From positions 1 through 21,585 of the IMG/VR virus record IMGVR_UViG_3300020027_000034: a stretch of 21,585 bases of DNA. One strand, written 5' to 3'. The notes under the pieces were generated by a model. The model was not told the origin of the DNA. It ran no database searches and worked only from the letters and a program-made list of their open reading frames with translations. Shown piece after piece: positions 14,224 through 19,481 of the stretch; position 1 is the first letter of the stretch, and every line of letters starts with the position of its first letter. Source of the stretch: a virus. The position numbers and the translations under genes were made by a program.

Positions 14224-15663
14224 TTATGCCTCTAGTGAGTATTCGATGCCGTCGAGCATGATGTAGGGCTGCGTATTCGCGGCTCCTAGCATTTGGATGT
14301 TGCCGTTTTTGCGGATGAGCATGCGTATGCCGCCACCGCTACCCATTGCGGTGAAGCCTCGGTCTTGTAGGGGTATAGCGGACACGGTTGCGGTTCCGAC
14401 GGTGATGCCGGTTGGCACTGTGGTGGCAATGATTTCGTCTGTGACACCACCCGTGGTGACGGAGTTGATTCGGCCTCTGAGGATGGCGCGTTTCCCGCCG
14501 GCGATGATCTGTACTTGTGGTGAGTTGGTGTTGTTGGTGCCGTCTGTGTTGGCGGTGAACTTACTGGCAGTTTGTGGCGAGTCGATGGTGATGGGTATCC
14601 ACAGCGATTCGTTGAGGTTGTTGGCGTAGAACACGCCTCCGCGTGAGCGGATTGAGGGAACTGTGGTATCTGCCGGGGCAAAGATTTGGATGCCGTCGTT
14701 GCCGCCTGCGTCTTGCTCGAAGAGTTTTAGGGCCACGTCTGAGTAGCCGAGGTTGGCGAGGGTAGGTACACGGACGCGTGGGCCGCCCCACTCGTTAGCC
14801 CACTTGGATGGGACGCCTTTGTAGTTCGTTGTTTCCTGGTTGGCGCTAGTGGTGGGGTTTACTGTCGCGGATTGGTTTATGACGATCGCAGTGGTGGTGT
14901 CGTTGGGAAGGGTCCATGTTGCAGTGTTGTTGAGCGCGACGGTGTTGCTGATGGTGGTTGCTGCGGAGAATGTTTTGGCGCCGGTGATCGTTTCTGTTCC
15001 GGCTAGGTGCACTACGGATGCGTCGTTGGCTTTGGCAGATAGTGAGGCTGTTAGTCCGATGACTTGAGCTTCGGTGTGGGTGTGCACTGTTGGTGCAGCG
15101 CCGACGTCTGCTGCTGTGAGTACTACTGCACCGGTGTCTCCGTTAACAGAGGTGACTGGTGGTGTGACGACAACGGAGTCGACATAGCTTTTCGACGCGG
15201 CGTCTCCTGGGTTTACGGGTAGCACGGGGATGACGGGTAGGGAGGTGAACGTTTTGATTCCAGCGACTGTTTCGTTTCCGGTGTTGTGGACAACGGCTGT
15301 GTCGTCTGCTGCTCCCACATCGGCGGCGTCTAGGACTACGACACCTGTTTGCCCGTTGACGGACTGCACGTCTCCTGGTGTTCCGCCTGTGCAGGTCACG
15401 GGGTCTAGTTGGTCAGCCGCGGCTATGTCTAGGTCATCGGGGAGGGGGCAGGTGTCTGGTCCTCCGTTGGTGAATCTGAGGGGCCCGTAGGTGCCGCATA
15501 GGGCTTTCTTGACGTGGAAGTGTTGTGTGATGTAGGTGGATACGAATATGTCTTGTGGGGTGGCCCAGCAGATGAGCCGTTGTGACATTTCGTCGAATAT
15601 GTCGTTTGTTGTGGGCCATATGCAGGCTGTGTCTGCTGGGACGCCTGGGTGTCGTCGTGCCAT
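14224..15663 (-). CDS. Tail-fibre-like minor tail protein
   Basis: 479 residues from ATG 15663 with GGAG 7 nt upstream. The N-terminal 90 residues form a distinct domain with several cysteines, probably the attachment part. Then come two repeats of SVNGxTGxVVLxAADVGAA (about 101-119 and 172-190), each followed later by VVHxxGxETxxGxKTF (124-139 and 217-232), a repeat type known from fibre proteins. Residues 240-479 are beta-rich and low in charge, a likely receptor-facing region. It is on the strand opposite the other structural genes and lies downstream of an early-type promoter. No chaperone gene is adjacent. Confidence 0.75.
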   Translation of the reverse strand: MARRHPGVPADTACIWPTTNDIFDEMSQRLICWATPQDIFVSTYITQHFHVKKALCGTYGPLRFTNGGPDTCPLPDDLDIAAADQLDPVTCTGGTPGDVQSVNGQTGVVVLDAADVGAADDTAVVHNTGNETVAGIKTFTSLPVIPVLPVNPGDAASKSYVDSVVVTPPVTSVNGDTGAVVLTAADVGAAPTVHTHTEAQVIGLTASLSAKANDASVVHLAGTETITGAKTFSAATTISNTVALNNTATWTLPNDTTTAIVINQSATVNPTTSANQETTNYKGVPSKWANEWGGPRVRVPTLANLGYSDVALKLFEQDAGGNDGIQIFAPADTTVPSIRSRGGVFYANNLNESLWIPITIDSPQTASKFTANTDGTNNTNSPQVQIIAGGKRAILRGRINSVTTGGVTDEIIATTVPTGITVGTATVSAIPLQDRGFTAMGSGGGIRMLIRKNGNIQMLGAANTQPYIMLDGIEYSLEA

Positions 15664-15720
15664 GAGGTAGCTCCGTGGATTGTGGGAGTTATGGCACTCA
15701 TTATCACTTGTGTTGGGGGT

Positions 15721-15870
15721 TTATTGGGTTTGTATTTTTGGTAGGAGGATTGTGTCGGCGTTGGGGTCGGCTTTCTGTTGGGTTCTGAAGAGTTCTTTGA
15801 TGGTTTGTGTGAGAGTTTTGCTGGGTTTTCGATGTTTCCCTATCGCGTGTCGTGGTCTGGTGTTGGCCAT
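15721..15870 (-). CDS. Small basic protein, 49 residues
   Basis: ATG 15870 lies two bases after the previous stop (TAA CC ATG), so translation is probably coupled. The protein is strongly basic at the start (ANTRPRHAIGKHRKPSKT), then has a helix TQTIKELFRTQQKA and a short end DTILLPKIQTQ. Codon third positions are mostly A/C, matching the other minus-strand genes here. A role in nucleic-acid binding is possible from charge; no family was recognised. It is too short for most gene callers but fits the operon spacing well. Confidence 0.6.
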   Translation of the reverse strand: MANTRPRHAIGKHRKPSKTLTQTIKELFRTQQKADPNADTILLPKIQTQ

Positions 15871-15872
15871 GG

Positions 15873-16040
15873 TTAGACGCTAAACCCTTTTGGAGGTAGG
15901 GCGCCGGCTAGACGTTGGGCTTTGTATCGCAGGTTTCTGGCGTTGATACAGCGTGGGCATGATGCTCCCGGGAGTGCTTCGTATGGCATTTGTTTGCCGC
16001 ATTCTCCGCAGGGGGGTGGGGTGGTGAGTTGGCGTCTCAT
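15873..16040 (-). CDS. Zinc-ribbon mini-protein, 55 residues
   Basis: ATG 16040 is chosen because AAGGA lies 6 nt upstream and the promoter -10 box is at 16072-16067; the longer GTG version would overlap the promoter. The product has two CxxC pairs (C11/C14 and C28/C31) in a classic small zinc ribbon, CGECGKQMPYEALPGASCPRC, which is followed by a basic helix NARNLRYKAQRLAG. Such proteins often bind DNA, RNA or a partner polymerase. It is the first gene of a minus-strand operon with the 49-residue protein and perhaps the tail-fibre-like gene. Confidence 0.75.
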   Translation of the reverse strand: MRRQLTTPPPCGECGKQMPYEALPGASCPRCINARNLRYKAQRLAGALPPKGFSV

Positions 16041-16066
16041 GGTGGGTCCTTCCTCGTGGTTCTTCC

Positions 16067-16095
16067 ACCATACCACCGCGACAACGGTGTGACAA
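16067..16095 (-). promoter_or_regulatory. Promoter of the zinc-ribbon/tail-fibre operon (family member)
   Basis: On the minus strand TTGTCA (16095-16090), 17 bp (CACCGTTGTCGCGGTGG), TATGGT (16072-16067). Spacing is identical to the other members and the spacer shares CCGTTG and CGGTGG with them. Confidence 0.78.
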
Positions 16096-16155
16096 CGGTG
16101 TTTGTGTGTCTTTATTGCTTACAGCCACGCGGCGACCAGGGGAAGGTGCCATAAA

Positions 16156-16188
16156 AAAATCCGCCCCCACGGGAGGAGGGCGGATTTT
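16156..16188 (-). terminator. Terminator of the small-gene operon
   Basis: An 11-bp stem, AAAATCCGCCC (16156-16166) with GGGCGGATTTT (16178-16188), is followed on the minus strand by a T-run that extends to TTTTTTTAT. It lies 10 nt after the stop at 16198 and ends the long minus-strand operon that starts at 18924. Confidence 0.88.
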
Positions 16189-16197
16189 GGAGGGGTG

Positions 16198-16542
16198 CTA
16201 CTTATGTTTCCTTATATGCACACCAGCCCACACTGGGGTAGATACAACTGTTATCCCGGTGATAAGGGTTTTACCGGCCGTGAACTTGATGTTTGGTGAC
16301 ACGTGGACGGGTTTCCCGGTCATGAGCCGCCCCAACAGGGCACCTTGGCTGGCTGTGCCACTAGCGATGATATGCGTTTCGAGGAGAGAAATGTTAGTTA
16401 TGACTCCGGCTGCCACCCCGTCGTTCCACACGGTGATAGGTAAATCGATCCAAGAGTTGTGCACATGCGAGTGGAGTATTTTGCCGTCTTTGGTGGGCTT
16501 GTCGAGGAGTGCTATGGTCCCGGCCCAGCCGAGTTCTTGCAT
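16198..16542 (-). CDS. Shortened relative of the head protease fold (likely inactive)
   Basis: 114 residues from ATG 16542 (AGGAG upstream). By eye it follows the N-terminal domain of the protease at 13058-13945: GWAGTIALLDKPTKDGK against HWRALIAPLNTPDAAGR; LPITVWND against LPIPLRYAP; AGVITNISLL against SVGTIDRVW; GKPVHVSPNIKF against GFVRHVSADIEP; and LITGITVVSTPVWAGVHI against the ATIVDIPAFEDAEI region. The putative catalytic serine is kept (S81), but the histidine of GGHAGA has no counterpart, so it is probably not a protease. It is the last gene of an early-type operon, not of the head module. Role unknown; a binding or regulatory domain is possible. Confidence 0.7.
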   Translation of the reverse strand: MQELGWAGTIALLDKPTKDGKILHSHVHNSWIDLPITVWNDGVAAGVITNISLLETHIIASGTASQGALLGRLMTGKPVHVSPNIKFTAGKTLITGITVVSTPVWAGVHIRKHK

Positions 16543-16557
16543 CAGGTGCTCCTAGGT

Positions 16558-16815
16558 TTATTTGGGGGTTGTGGTGAATTTCAGTAGCGCACCGCTGTGG
16601 GCCAGGGTGAGCTTGTAGGTGGCTCCCGTATCGGTGATCGTCGCGGCGACGTCTTTAATTAGCTGTGTTACGTCATCTTCGGGTGTGGCGGAGATGTCGA
16701 TGGTGAACCGCATTTGGGTTTCGGTGAGTACTTCTTCACTGTTTTTGAGGTGCGCGTAGTCGGCGAGTAGTTCGGAGTAGTCGGCTCGTAGTTGTTCGTA
16801 TGCGTGGGTTTCCAT
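16558..16815 (-). CDS. Small protein with N-terminal coiled coil
   Basis: 85 residues from ATG 16815 (AAGGA upstream). Residues about 4-35 form a tyrosine- and leucine-spaced helix (AYEQLRADYSELLADYAHL), probably a coiled coil. The remainder is a strand-rich domain (MRFTIDISATPEDD... ATYKLTLAHSGALLKFTTT). It lies between the 30-residue membrane peptide and the protease-like mini-protein, with 8-15 nt gaps. The beta part with an acidic ATPEDD turn suggests a small binding domain; no family was recognised. Confidence 0.7.
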   Translation of the reverse strand: METHAYEQLRADYSELLADYAHLKNSEEVLTETQMRFTIDISATPEDDVTQLIKDVAATITDTGATYKLTLAHSGALLKFTTTPK

Positions 16816-16823
16816 GGGGTTCC

Positions 16824-16916
16824 TTAGTTGGTGAGCATCCAGGTGATGGCGAGGAGGGTTGCGCAGATCATGGCGAGGCAGATGATGCCTGCGGTGGTGT
16901 TCTTTTTGTCGTTCAT
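16824..16916 (-). CDS. Tiny membrane protein, 30 residues
   Basis: ATG 16916 overlaps the previous stop (CGATGA), with GGAG upstream. The peptide MNDKKNTT followed by AGIICLAMICATLLAITWML is one transmembrane helix with a charged N-terminus. It is one of two adjacent single-helix peptides, so the two may form a pair in the host membrane. Candidates include inhibition of host functions, superinfection exclusion or lysis timing, none of which is shown by sequence. Confidence 0.65.
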   Translation of the reverse strand: MNDKKNTTAGIICLAMICATLLAITWMLTN

Positions 16917-16999
16917 CGGTGGTCTCCGCTTGTGTAAATGTTGATGGCTAGGTTTATGAGGCTAAGAGCTAAAGCGATGAGGGAAATCCAAAGCGCCAT
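16913..16999 (-). CDS. Tiny membrane protein, 28 residues
   Basis: ATG 16999 shares one base with the previous stop (CAGTGATG) and its own stop overlaps the next ATG. The peptide is MALWISLIALALSLINLAIN followed by IYTSGDHR: one transmembrane helix, almost no N-terminal soluble part and a short polar C-terminus. Overlap with coding neighbours on both sides makes translation likely despite the size. Confidence 0.62.
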   Translation of the reverse strand: MALWISLIALALSLINLAINIYTSGDHR

Positions 17000-17292
17000 C
17001 ACTGTTCCCCGCCGCAGATACCGCAATGGTCAGTATTTCCATAATCTTCTGAGGTGTAAAAGTTTTTGACCCATTCAACTTGAATGCTTCTTGCCTTAAA
17101 CCAGGCGGCAACATCTATTTCTATCGGGCTTGGATCGTATGGTACGTTCATCGCCCCTTCTCGGAGCTCCATAAAGAGGGGACGCTGTAGGACTTGTGGT
17201 AGTTGGATGGTCAAGATTTCTTGCGGGCTAAGGCGTAGGGTGACTCTTTCATGTATGGATTCGGCCAGGATGTGACTTAGTACTCCGGTCAT
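16999..17292 (-). CDS. Unknown small-operon protein, 97 residues
   Basis: ATG 17292 shares one base with the stop of the previous gene (TGATG). The protein has a helical start, then a region TLRLSPQEILTIQLPQVLQRP, IEIDVAAWFKARSI and a C-terminal DHCGICGGEQ with a CxxC pair. The terminal GGEQ and stop repeat the 18-bp junction sequence found at 17457-17474. No family was recognised. The CGIC ending could contribute to a metal site with the nearby histidine. Confidence 0.68.
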   Translation of the reverse strand: MTGVLSHILAESIHERVTLRLSPQEILTIQLPQVLQRPLFMELREGAMNVPYDPSPIEIDVAAWFKARSIQVEWVKNFYTSEDYGNTDHCGICGGEQ

Positions 17293-17459
17293 CACTGCTC
17301 ACCGCATTCCTTTAGATGTTTTGTTTTCCACGCGGCTATCTCGTTCTCTACCCATCGGCCGTTGCTCGCCGATAGGTACAGGTCCAACCCCGCGCCGCAT
17401 CTGTTACATGCCACAACCATTGGTTCGTTTTGCCAGTAGTCGGTAAATCGCTCCTTCAT
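17292..17459 (-). CDS. Probable zinc-binding mini-protein, 55 residues
   Basis: ATG 17459 shares one base with the previous stop. The protein has C18-N-R-C21, a strand-rich middle DLYLSASNGRW, a helix with conserved-looking tryptophan, and H48-x3-C52 near its end (TKHLKECGEQ). C-x2-C with H-x3-C is a treble-clef-like zinc-binding pattern, similar in form to the 61-residue protein at 18564-18749. It lies tightly between two overlapping genes. Confidence 0.7.
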   Translation of the reverse strand: MKERFTDYWQNEPMVVACNRCGAGLDLYLSASNGRWVENEIAAWKTKHLKECGEQ

Positions 17460-17836
17460 CACTGTTCCCCGCCGATTTCCTCAATGCGGACGGCGGTGTT
17501 CAAAGAATCTGTATCCAAAAGTGGAATCGATATATGGTTCGTGTCGCTGAGCTCAAGCTTTCTGAAAAGCTCGACTTGGTCGAAGAGCCCCCGCACACAT
17601 TTGCCTGTAACGGTCACTTTGTATTGCTTCCCGTCCTGCATCTGCTGGGGAGTGACTGGCGACGATGGCTTACTAGACAGATACTCCAGGTATGCTGACG
17701 TCAACATCGCAAGGCTTTCCGCCACGGCAGCCGCATAGGCAAGGCTAGCGAATTCTGTGAATTCTGTTTCTGATTGAAGTTTGGCTATCTCTTCTTCAAC
17801 AAGTTTCAGAAATTTCTGCCCTTCTTCTGTGTTCAT
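17459..17836 (-). CDS. Small-operon protein with RIEEIG C-terminal module (copy A)
   Basis: 125 residues from ATG 17836, which overlaps the previous stop (ATGA). Its first 60 residues are helical and acidic (KFLKLVEEEIAKLQSETEF...). The second half begins QQMQDGKQYKVTVTGK and ends TAVRIEEIGGEQ. The upstream gene ends with the same module (MQDGKRYRVMFEG...RIEEIGDNS), so the two are paralogous at the C-terminus. The function of the module is unknown; it looks like a small beta domain of about 60 residues. Confidence 0.72.
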   Translation of the reverse strand: MNTEEGQKFLKLVEEEIAKLQSETEFTEFASLAYAAAVAESLAMLTSAYLEYLSSKPSSPVTPQQMQDGKQYKVTVTGKCVRGLFDQVELFRKLELSDTNHISIPLLDTDSLNTAVRIEEIGGEQ

Positions 17837-17863
17837 GAGTTATCTCCGATTTCCTCAATGCGG
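17472..17863. repeat. Repeated 18-bp segment encoding RIEEIG
   Basis: CCGATTTCCTCAATGCGG occurs exactly at 17472-17489 and 17846-17863. On the minus strand it encodes the RIEEIG end of the two paralogous proteins at 17459-17836 and 17833-18201, marking a recent duplication or conversion. Confidence 0.8.
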
Positions 17864-18201
17864 GAGGCCCCAGAAATTTCTTCAGGGTTCAACCAGTAAC
17901 CGATTTCGTTTATGCAGAATCCGATGTGTTTAAATGGGCGGTCTCCCCATTCGGTTACACCCGCCGTGCCTTCAAACATGACCCGGTAGCGTTTCCCGTC
18001 CTGCATGTCAGCAGAGGAGATGTGCTTGGTATTTTCGGCCACTCGGCGCATAACACCGTTGAGGATGTCCCTCACATCCCGCTCGTCTATTCCTTTTCGC
18101 TTAGTGGCCAGTTCCCGTACCGATTCGGCGATTGCCTGCTCGTAGGCGTTAAATGGCCTGCCGGCTAGTTTTTTTGCTAGGAACTCGTCTTCGCCCATCA
18201 T
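17833..18201 (-). CDS. Small-operon protein with RIEEIG C-terminal module (copy B)
   Basis: 122 residues from ATG 18201 with AGGAG 7 nt upstream; a second ATG follows at 18198. The first half is helical and charged (AYEQAIAESVRELATKRKG, DERDVRDILNGVMRRVAENT). The second half is the shared module: ADMQDGKRYRVMFEG, a variable stretch with KHIGFCINEIGYWL, and RIEEIG. Its N-terminal half does not resemble that of copy A, so the same module is joined to different helical domains. Confidence 0.72.
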   Translation of the reverse strand: MMGEDEFLAKKLAGRPFNAYEQAIAESVRELATKRKGIDERDVRDILNGVMRRVAENTKHISSADMQDGKRYRVMFEGTAGVTEWGDRPFKHIGFCINEIGYWLNPEEISGASRIEEIGDNS

Positions 18202-18380
18202 TCGCTTTCTCCTGTTTTCTCGATTGGGTGGTTCATTTTCAGGATTACTTGTTGCCTCCCATTTGGTGCATGGTTTTGGTGTTGGCGGCCTTCACCGTTT
18301 TTCAGGACACGGAAGGCTGACAGCCCAATGGCGGCGGCTGGTAGGTCGATTTCGACGCGGTCGGTCACCTGATTAGTCAT
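18198..18380 (-). CDS. Small-operon protein, 60 residues, unknown
   Basis: ATG 18380, with AAGAGGG upstream, overlaps the end of the previous gene by 8 nt; the longer frame from 18407 is less likely. The protein has a short strand DRVEIDLPAAAIGLSAF followed by a glycine, asparagine and glutamine-rich stretch and a strand QVILKMNHPIEKTG. It ends in ATGA overlap with copy B. No family or catalytic motif was seen. Confidence 0.62.
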   Translation of the reverse strand: MTNQVTDRVEIDLPAAAIGLSAFRVLKNGEGRQHQNHAPNGRQQVILKMNHPIEKTGESE

Positions 18381-18567
18381 CGGCGCAGCCCTCTTTCCCG
18401 TCCTCATCTAGGAGGTCTTCGGCGTCGCAGTTCTCTAGGACGCTGGTGAGGATCGCTTCACATATTTCGGGGTCTTCTTTGGATGCTTTAGCCGAGCGGG
18501 CGATCACGTGGAGAAGTAGTTCGTTGGCTCGGGCGCTGGCGTCTAGAAGGTCCTGCATGTCAGTCAT
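18373..18567 (-). CDS. Acidic small-operon protein, 64 residues
   Basis: ATG 18567 overlaps the previous stop and has AAGGA upstream. The protein starts MTDMQDLLDASARANELLLH, is helical, and ends in an acidic tail CDAEDLLDEDGKEGCADD. Its first codons share 14 bases (CTGACATGCAGGAC) with the start of the module in copy B (18000 region), another hint of local duplication. Acidity and size suggest a DNA-mimic or protein-binding inhibitor as one possibility, without further support. Confidence 0.65.
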   Translation of the reverse strand: MTDMQDLLDASARANELLLHVIARSAKASKEDPEICEAILTSVLENCDAEDLLDEDGKEGCADD

Positions 18568-18749
18568 TGGATTTCCTTCCGTTTTGGGCAGTTGTGTTCT
18601 CGTCCTGCGAAGTAGCCGGCTACTTCGCTTTCCCTGTCGGAGTACCAGAAGGGTTCTGATACCCATTTGCAGTGTGCGCAGCGGATTTGTCGGTGGCCGT
18701 AGATGTGGCGTGGGTTTCCGGCTTTGATGAGTTGGAGGTCGTATTTCAT
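18564..18749 (-). CDS. Probable zinc-binding mini-protein, 61 residues
   Basis: ATG 18749 follows the previous stop by four bases, with no ribosome site, so coupling is likely. The protein contains C24-A-H-C27 in a basic context (IYGHRQIRCAHCKWVSEPFW) and H52-x-C54 near the end (GREHNCPKRK), a compact zinc finger. A middle part DRESEVAGYFAG separates the ligands. It is similar in layout to small actinophage zinc proteins whose targets are not known to me. It may bind nucleic acid. Confidence 0.72.
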   Translation of the reverse strand: MKYDLQLIKAGNPRHIYGHRQIRCAHCKWVSEPFWYSDRESEVAGYFAGREHNCPKRKEIQ

Positions 18750-18753
18750 GGGG

Positions 18754-18924
18754 TTATAGCTTTATGGCTGCGACGATGAGAACGGCCGTCATGACTGCTG
18801 AGACGACTGTGCCTGCGGCGGCGATCCCGGGTGTGATGGGTTTGCGTGGTTTTCCTATTTGGGCGATGTTTGTGATGGCGACTACGATGTTGAGTAGGGC
18901 GATTGTGTAGAGTGCGTAGTTCAT
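18754..18924 (-). CDS. Small two-helix membrane protein, first gene of the operon
   Basis: 56 residues from ATG 18924 with AAGGAG four bases upstream. Two hydrophobic helices (ALYTIALLNIVVAITNIA and GIAAAGTVVSAVMTAVLIVA) are joined by a basic turn GKPRKPIT, giving a hairpin membrane protein. A longer open frame to 19191 is only antisense to the Acb2-like gene and crosses the promoter. It is the first product from the promoter at 18956-18984. Function unknown; holin-like hairpins have this form, but the operon is early-type. Confidence 0.72.
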   Translation of the reverse strand: MNYALYTIALLNIVVAITNIAQIGKPRKPITPGIAAAGTVVSAVMTAVLIVAAIKL

Positions 18925-18955
18925 TTTACTCCTTGGGGTTTTGCTGAACAACGCA

Positions 18956-18984
18956 ACCATACCATAGCCACAGCGTTGCCGCAA
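18956..18984 (-). promoter_or_regulatory. Promoter of the small-gene operon (family member)
   Basis: On the minus strand TTGCGG (18984-18979), 17 bp (CAACGCTGTGGCTATGG), TATGGT (18961-18956). On the plus strand the same region carries TTGCCGCAACGGTGCCAC just before the ribosome site of the Acb2-like gene, i.e. the 5' half of the family motif. This suggests an operator shared by the divergent genes. Confidence 0.78.
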
Positions 18985-19003
18985 CGGTGCCACGAGGAGA
19001 GTC

Positions 19004-19234
19004 ATGGAACAAGCAGACCTAGACAAACGGTTCACCGAACCATCATCCGACCCAGCAAAAACACAGCTGAAGAACACTGTCCGAAACACACTGAAGGCAG
19101 CAGCAGACGCCATCAACACAGTCGTCCCCGAAGGGCGAGAGAAAGTCCTGGCCATAGCGAAGCTGGAAGAAGCCATGTACTGGGCAAACACTGGTATCGC
19201 ACGGCACGTGGAATCCGAACCTGAAGGCGCCTGA
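19004..19234 (+). CDS. acb2: Acb2/Tad1 hairpin-domain protein (probable cyclic-nucleotide sponge)
   Basis: 76 residues from ATG 19004 behind CGAGGAG. The pattern is that of the Acb2/Tad1 hairpin family in phages: a variable N-terminus with DKRFTEPSSDP, a helix TQLKNTVRNTLKAAADAIN, a turn VVPEGREKV, and the hallmark LAIAKLEEAMYWANTGIARH. Family members assemble into hexamers that bind cyclic oligonucleotides made by CBASS (and, for Tad1, Thoeris) immunity, blocking the effector. Whether this protein is active cannot be seen. It is alone on the plus strand, divergent from the small-gene operon, and ends before a structured region. Assigned by motif, not by search; a related hairpin without the same role is possible. 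Confidence 0.75.
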   Translation: MEQADLDKRFTEPSSDPAKTQLKNTVRNTLKAAADAINTVVPEGREKVLAIAKLEEAMYWANTGIARHVESEPEGA

Positions 19235-19481
19235 GTGTTACACTTGTTAAGTCACTACGCACATCCGTGCGAACTACATAAACTGGCTGGCAACGACAGC
19301 AAAGTCAGTACATAGGCAGCCTGAGCCGGTAGGTGAGGGAGAAGCCCTACATCCTGACCGGACGGCCAGAGGTGTAGGGCTTCAGTCGTTCCCGGGGTTA
19401 TAGTTGTGGGGTTACTACGCATTGAAGCCCCACACGCTAACTGCCTAGCGGTGGGGCTTCGCTACGTCTAGGACGCCTTCC
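19235..19481. other. Structured non-coding region between convergent genes
   Basis: No gene is seen in this 247-bp gap between the Acb2-like and loader-like genes. It holds two large hairpins with the same ends. Hairpin A pairs GAAGCCCTACA (19341-19351) with TGTAGGGCTTC (19373-19383), with further pairing inside (CTGACC with GGCCAG). Hairpin B pairs GAAGCCCCAC (19424-19433) with GTGGGGCTTC (19451-19460) and CGCTA with TAGCG. GTGGGG at 19406-19411 could pair instead with CCCCAC of hairpin B. Neither has a T-run on either strand, so simple terminators are not certain; a non-coding RNA or replication-related site is possible. Confidence 0.45.

Larger units (their letters stand above)
16997..17474. 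repeat. Repeated 18-bp gene-junction sequence
   Basis: CATCACTGTTCCCCGCCG occurs exactly at 16997-17014 and 17457-17474, with a third, imperfect copy at 17290-17307. Each spans the last codons, stop and overlapping ATG of adjacent genes in the small-gene operon, encoding (G)GEQ-stop-Met on the minus strand. Confidence 0.8.

Noticed and set aside
16500-16520. Plus-strand TATGGT at about 16514 as another family promoter
   Set aside because: There is no TTGnnn box 17 bp upstream and no spacer motif, and it lies within a minus-strand gene with no plus-strand gene following.
18754-19191. A 145-residue minus-strand frame covering the membrane protein and region upstream
   Set aside because: Its first 89 residues are antisense to the Acb2-like gene and cross the promoter at 18956-18984. 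The real start is ATG 18924 with AAGGAG.
19235-19481. tRNA genes in the hairpin-rich gap
   Set aside because: No cloverleaf with anticodon arm and T-arm consensus could be fitted; the hairpins are much longer than tRNA stems.
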